Below, one piece after another: positions 5,717-8,693 of a stretch of DNA of 8,693 nucleotides. The stretch spans positions 1 to 8,693 of the forward strand of contig CAZMRK010000141.1 of NCBI GenBank assembly GCA_964568355.1. Reading direction: 5' to 3'. The stretch is from JAJPJX01 sp964568355 (GTDB taxonomy: Bacteria > Acidobacteriota > Terriglobia > Bryobacterales > Bryobacteraceae). A program made the position numbers and the translations under genes. The first letter of the stretch is position 1. Each line of letters begins with the position of its first letter. A model generated the notes under the pieces. That model saw nothing but the letters and a program-made list of their open reading frames with translations, made no database searches and had not been told where the DNA came from.

Positions 5717-7186
5717 CTACGCCAGGATCTGCTTCACGACGTGCGCGGGGTCTACTCCGGTCAGCTTCTGGTCGAGGCCCTGGTAGTTATAAGTGAACCG
5801 GTCGTGCTGGATGCCGAAGACGTGCAGAAGGGTCGCCTGCAGGTCTCGCACATGGACGGGATCGCGGGTGATGTTGTAGGAGAACTCGTCGGTCTCGCCT
5901 AGCACTACACCGCCCTTCACTCCACCGCCGGCCATCCACAGGCTGAAGCAGCGCGGATGGTGATCGCGTCCGTAGTCGGTTGGCGTCAGCTTCCCTTGGG
6001 AATAGATGGTGCGCCCGAACTCGCCTCCCCAAATGACCAGCGTATCTTCGAGCAACCCACGCGCCTTCAGATCCTGTACCAGCGCATAGCATCCCTGGTC
6101 CACGTCTTTGCACTGGCTGGGCAGCACGGAAGGCAGGTTGCCGTGCACGTCCCAGCCGCGGTGATAGACCTGGACGAAACGGACGCCGCGCTCCACCAGC
6201 CGGCGCGCCATGAGGCAACTGTTGGCGAAGGTGCCGCCCTTGTGGACGTCATCCCCGTACAGCTTAGAGACGCTCTCCGGCTCCTTGCTCAGGTCCGTCA
6301 ACTCCGGGACCGAGGATTGCATCCGGAACGCCATCTCAAACTGGGCGATCCTTACCCGCGTCTCCGGATCGTGCAGTTTCTCCTCCTGGACCTGGTTCAA
6401 CTCGCCCAGCGCATCCAACATGCGCCGCCGCATGGCAGGCGGCACGCCGTCCGGGTTGTTGATATAGAGCACCGGGTCGCCGGCCGAGCGCAAGGCTACA
6501 CCGGCATATTGCGCCGAAAGAAACCCGGCACTCCACAGCCGCGCCGAGATCGCCTGGACATTGGCCTTGGGATTCGAGTGCGTCGCATTCAGCACGACGA
6601 ACGTAGGCAGATCCTGATTCATGCTGCCCAGGCCGTAAGCGATCCACGAGCCGATGCAGGGCTTGCCGGCAGTCATGTTGCCGGTCTGGATGAAGGTCAT
6701 GGCCGGCTCGTGATTGATGGCTTCGGTGTGCATCGACCGGATGATGGCGATATCGTCCACCATTTTGGCGGTATAGGGCAGCAGTTCGGAAATCCACGCC
6801 CCGCTTTCGCCGTGCTGTTTGAACTGGAACACCGAGGGGGCCACGGGGAAGCGGCTCTGCCCGGAGGTCATAGTGGTCAGCCGCTGGCCGTTGCGGATGG
6901 ATTCCGGCAGATCTTTGTCGTACCACTCCTTCATGCCCGGCTTGTAGTCGAACAGGTCGAGCTGCGGTGGGGCTCCCACCATGTGCAGGTAAATCGCGCG
7001 TTTCGCTTTGGGCGGGAAATGCGGCAATCCCGGCAGGCCGCCGGTGGCGTTCAGCTTCGCGGCCTGGCTGCGCTCACTGAGCATGGTAGCCAGTGCGGCG
7101 ATTCCCAAGCCGCGGGCGCCGCGTCCGAAAAACTGGCGCCGGGTTTCCCGCAATACGGCTTCATCGGATGGATGCATGGCGTTCAT
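5717..7186 (-). CDS. Tat-exported DUF1501 protein (alkaline phosphatase/sulfatase-like fold)
   Basis: A 489-residue protein of the DUF1501 family. A twin-arginine signal is seen at residues 15-36: TRRQFFGRGARG followed by LGIAALATML, so it should be exported folded. The body has the family's landmarks: KRAIYLHMVGAPPQLDLFD (62-80), NHEPAMTFIQTGN (158-170), a long alpha/beta middle, YHRGWDVHGN (341-350), LVIWGGEFGRT (383-393) and GRDHHPRCFSLWMAGGGVKGG (406-426, with paired His409-His410). DUF1501 proteins are structurally related to the sulfatase/alkaline phosphatase superfamily, and the His/Asp/Glu residues named above are plausible metal ligands, but no reaction is established. The ATG at 7186 overlaps the stop codon of the upstream DUF1553 gene as ATGA, which supports this start and co-expression; a second Met three codons on is a less likely start. 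Length and motifs look complete. A terminator follows. Confidence 0.93.
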   Translation of the reverse strand: MNAMHPSDEAVLRETRRQFFGRGARGLGIAALATMLSERSQAAKLNATGGLPGLPHFPPKAKRAIYLHMVGAPPQLDLFDYKPGMKEWYDKDLPESIRNGQRLTTMTSGQSRFPVAPSVFQFKQHGESGAWISELLPYTAKMVDDIAIIRSMHTEAINHEPAMTFIQTGNMTAGKPCIGSWIAYGLGSMNQDLPTFVVLNATHSNPKANVQAISARLWSAGFLSAQYAGVALRSAGDPVLYINNPDGVPPAMRRRMLDALGELNQVQEEKLHDPETRVRIAQFEMAFRMQSSVPELTDLSKEPESVSKLYGDDVHKGGTFANSCLMARRLVERGVRFVQVYHRGWDVHGNLPSVLPSQCKDVDQGCYALVQDLKARGLLEDTLVIWGGEFGRTIYSQGKLTPTDYGRDHHPRCFSLWMAGGGVKGGVVLGETDEFSYNITRDPVHVRDLQATLLHVFGIQHDRFTYNYQGLDQKLTGVDPAHVVKQILA

Positions 7187-8693
7187 TTCGTCAAGACTTC
7201 GTCCAGGTTCAGAAATTGATTGGCCACCATGGTCATGGCCGCCGATTCCGCCGGCGGCAGCTTGTCGTCGGCCTTCGATTCCCCTACCTTCAGCAGCTTC
7301 TTCGCATCCTCCGGATGGGAATCGTAATAGGTCAGGTAGTCCTGGTAGGCCCTCCGCGCGATGGACCGCTCCCGTTCGTCCAGGCTGCGGGCCAGCAGGC
7401 GCGTAGTGAGGAAATCGAACTGCCGGTCCACATCCTGCGGGGCCTTTTCGATTGCTGTCTGGGCCAGGTAGCGCGCCGCCTCCACGAACTGGGTGTCGTT
7501 CATTGTGACCAGGGCCTGAAGAGGCGTATTGGTACGCTCGCGGCGAACCGTGCAGGTTTCCCGCGTGGGCGCGTTGAAGATCTCCATCGAGGCCGGTGGA
7601 GCGCTGCGCTTCCAGAACGTATACAAGCTACGCCGATAGAGCTTGTCGCCATGATCCCGCTTATAGAAGCGGGTATTGCTGCCGATCATGGCCACCGCTT
7701 CCCAGACGCCATCCGGCTGGTAGGGCTTGACGCTCGGACCGCCGATCGTGGGCGTAAGCAATCCGCTGGCAGCCAGGGCATAATCGCGCACCATCTCGCC
7801 ATCCATGCGGAAGCGCGGCCCGCGGGAGATCAGCCGGTTGTCGGGATCTTTGGCAATTTTGTCCTCGCTGGCCAGCGCGGACTGCCGGTAAGCCGCCGAC
7901 GTCACCATCATGCGGAAAAACCGCTTCACATCCCAGCCCGACTCCCGGAAATCGACCGCCAGCCAATCCAGCAGCTCCGGGTGGGAGGGAGGCTGGCCTT
8001 GCGATCCGAAATCTTCTGAAGTCTTGACGATGCCCGTGCCGAACACTTCCTGCCAGAAGCGGTTCACGGTGACACGCGCGGTCAGCGGATTGCCTGGATC
8101 GATGAGCCATTTTGCCAGGCCCAGACGGTTGCGCGGCAACGATGCCGCCATCGGAGGCAGCGCCGAAGGCACGTTCGGCTCCACTTCGTCGCGCGGCTGA
8201 TCATACTGCCCGCGGAACAGGATGTGGGCCATTGGCTTGGTGTCCTTGCGCTCTTCCATCACCAGGGTGATGGCGCCGCGCTCGCGAATCGTACGGCGCT
8301 CGGCGGCAAGATCCCAAGCTTCCGCGATCCATTTCCGGTATTCCACATCGCGATGGTTCAGATAGTACAACTGGAGGGCCTGCCGTTCGGAAGCGCTCAG
8401 TTGCGCGGCATCTTTCTTCCGGGCGCTGTCGATTACAGGCCAGAGCGAGATCAGCCGGGCTTCTTCTTCGCTGACCACGCGATTGAATACGCGGAAATCA
8501 GCGATAGCGCCGCCCTGGAAGAAACGCCTGCCCTCCCGACCCAGGCGCAGCGGCGCGCTCGTCCGGATGCTGCCCTTCAAGTGGGTGGTCTGGTCCCCGC
8601 CTCCCTGAGTCTGCACGGCATGGCCGTTGATGTAAAGCGCAAGGCCGAACTGCTCCCGCCGGCCATCGTAAGTGAAGACCAGATGGTTCCAGG
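7183..8693 (-). CDS. LamG-DUF1553 (PSD1) protein, C-terminal 502 residues (5' end outside window)
   Basis: The reading frame is open to the window edge; a GTG at 8616 lies inside a domain and is not the start. In partial numbering, residues 1-80 are the end of a LamG/concanavalin-like domain (WNHLVFTYDGRREQFG, LYINGHAV, GGAIADFRVFNRVVSEEEA). A helical linker follows. From about 187 the DUF1553/PSD1 domain begins: RNRLGLAKWLIDPGNPLTARV, VNRFWQEVFGTGIVKTSEDFG, PSHPELLDWLAVDFRESGWD, then RFRMDGEMVRDYALAASGLL, TRETCTVRRERTNTPLQALV and the usual tail MVANQFLNLDEVLTK. In full-length relatives an N-terminal cytochrome-like (PSCyt1) and a DUF1549 (PSCyt2) domain come first; these would lie to the right of this window. 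Such proteins are exported and nearly always paired with a DUF1501 gene, as here with an ATGA overlap. Their function is unproven; LamG suggests binding to a polysaccharide or other surface ligand. Confidence 0.93.
   Translation of the reverse strand, partial: WNHLVFTYDGRREQFGLALYINGHAVQTQGGGDQTTHLKGSIRTSAPLRLGREGRRFFQGGAIADFRVFNRVVSEEEARLISLWPVIDSARKKDAAQLSASERQALQLYYLNHRDVEYRKWIAEAWDLAAERRTIRERGAITLVMEERKDTKPMAHILFRGQYDQPRDEVEPNVPSALPPMAASLPRNRLGLAKWLIDPGNPLTARVTVNRFWQEVFGTGIVKTSEDFGSQGQPPSHPELLDWLAVDFRESGWDVKRFFRMMVTSAAYRQSALASEDKIAKDPDNRLISRGPRFRMDGEMVRDYALAASGLLTPTIGGPSVKPYQPDGVWEAVAMIGSNTRFYKRDHGDKLYRRSLYTFWKRSAPPASMEIFNAPTRETCTVRRERTNTPLQALVTMNDTQFVEAARYLAQTAIEKAPQDVDRQFDFLTTRLLARSLDERERSIARRAYQDYLTYYDSHPEDAKKLLKVGESKADDKLPPAESAAMTMVANQFLNLDEVLTK

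Noticed and set aside
5389..5796. Forward frames of 135 and 79 codons in the padR-DUF1501 gap
   Set aside because: They start inside the pentamer repeats; the longer one runs through the terminator into the antisense of DUF1501. No family is recognisable.
5957..7219. Long forward open frame of 420 codons
   Set aside because: It lies fully antisense to the DUF1501 gene, whose protein is clearly family-like. The forward translation is rich in His, Arg and Gly with no recognisable domain, as expected of a shadow frame in GC-rich DNA.
7093..8019. Forward open frame of 308 codons
   Set aside because: Antisense to the LamG-DUF1553 gene, with no recognisable domain and no ribosome site that decides a start.
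1..8693. CRISPR array, tRNA, rRNA or riboswitch
   Set aside because: No regularly spaced direct repeats with spacers, no cloverleaf or ribosomal RNA sequence, and no long 5' leader were found on reading the intergenic stretches.

Overview
The window is GC-rich bacterial DNA with six protein-coding genes, two of them cut by the window edges. Three gene families together suggest a soil member of the Acidobacteriota, probably of the Solibacter/Bryobacter type: an 'acidobacterial duplicated orphan permease' (ADOP) preceded by a PadR regulator, a small secreted 'PDFxGxW' protein, and a Tat-exported DUF1501 protein next to a LamG-DUF1553 protein. DUF1501/DUF1553 pairs are also common in Planctomycetota and Verrucomicrobiota. 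The phylum assignment is therefore an inference from family content, not from a marker gene.

Layout. Positions 1-1401 (+) hold the C-terminal part of a TniQ-like transposition protein; its N-terminus lies outside the window. Positions 1402-1598 are a convergent intergenic gap with hairpins and no convincing gene. Positions 5139-1599 (-) form a compact three-gene unit: padR regulator, ADOP permease, small exported protein. Its promoter has a TTGACG/TATTGT pair overlapped by a perfect 8-bp inverted repeat, which fits PadR autorepression. The 577 bases between padR and the next gene contain, in order, this promoter, a hairpin-rich stretch, a tight cluster of TGACA/TGTCA pentamers that resembles the transposase-binding end of a Tn7/Tn5053/IS21-type element, an unassigned stretch, and a hairpin-plus-T-run terminator. 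Positions 8693-5717 (-) hold the LamG-DUF1553 protein (5' end missing) and the DUF1501 protein, translationally coupled through an ATGA overlap and ending at that terminator.

How the parts may work together. The PadR unit probably makes an inducible envelope system: PadR senses a ligand, and the permease (no ATPase gene lies beside it) and the exported protein are made together. The DUF1553/DUF1501 pair is a separate exported module of uncertain function, usually thought to act outside the cytoplasm on polymers or sulfated/phosphorylated substrates. The most interesting possibility is that the TniQ-like gene and the TGACA/TGTCA cluster belong to one transposon, which would make the PadR-ADOP unit its cargo. 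The window does not contain the other end, so this stays a hypothesis. I see no tRNA, rRNA, CRISPR array or origin.
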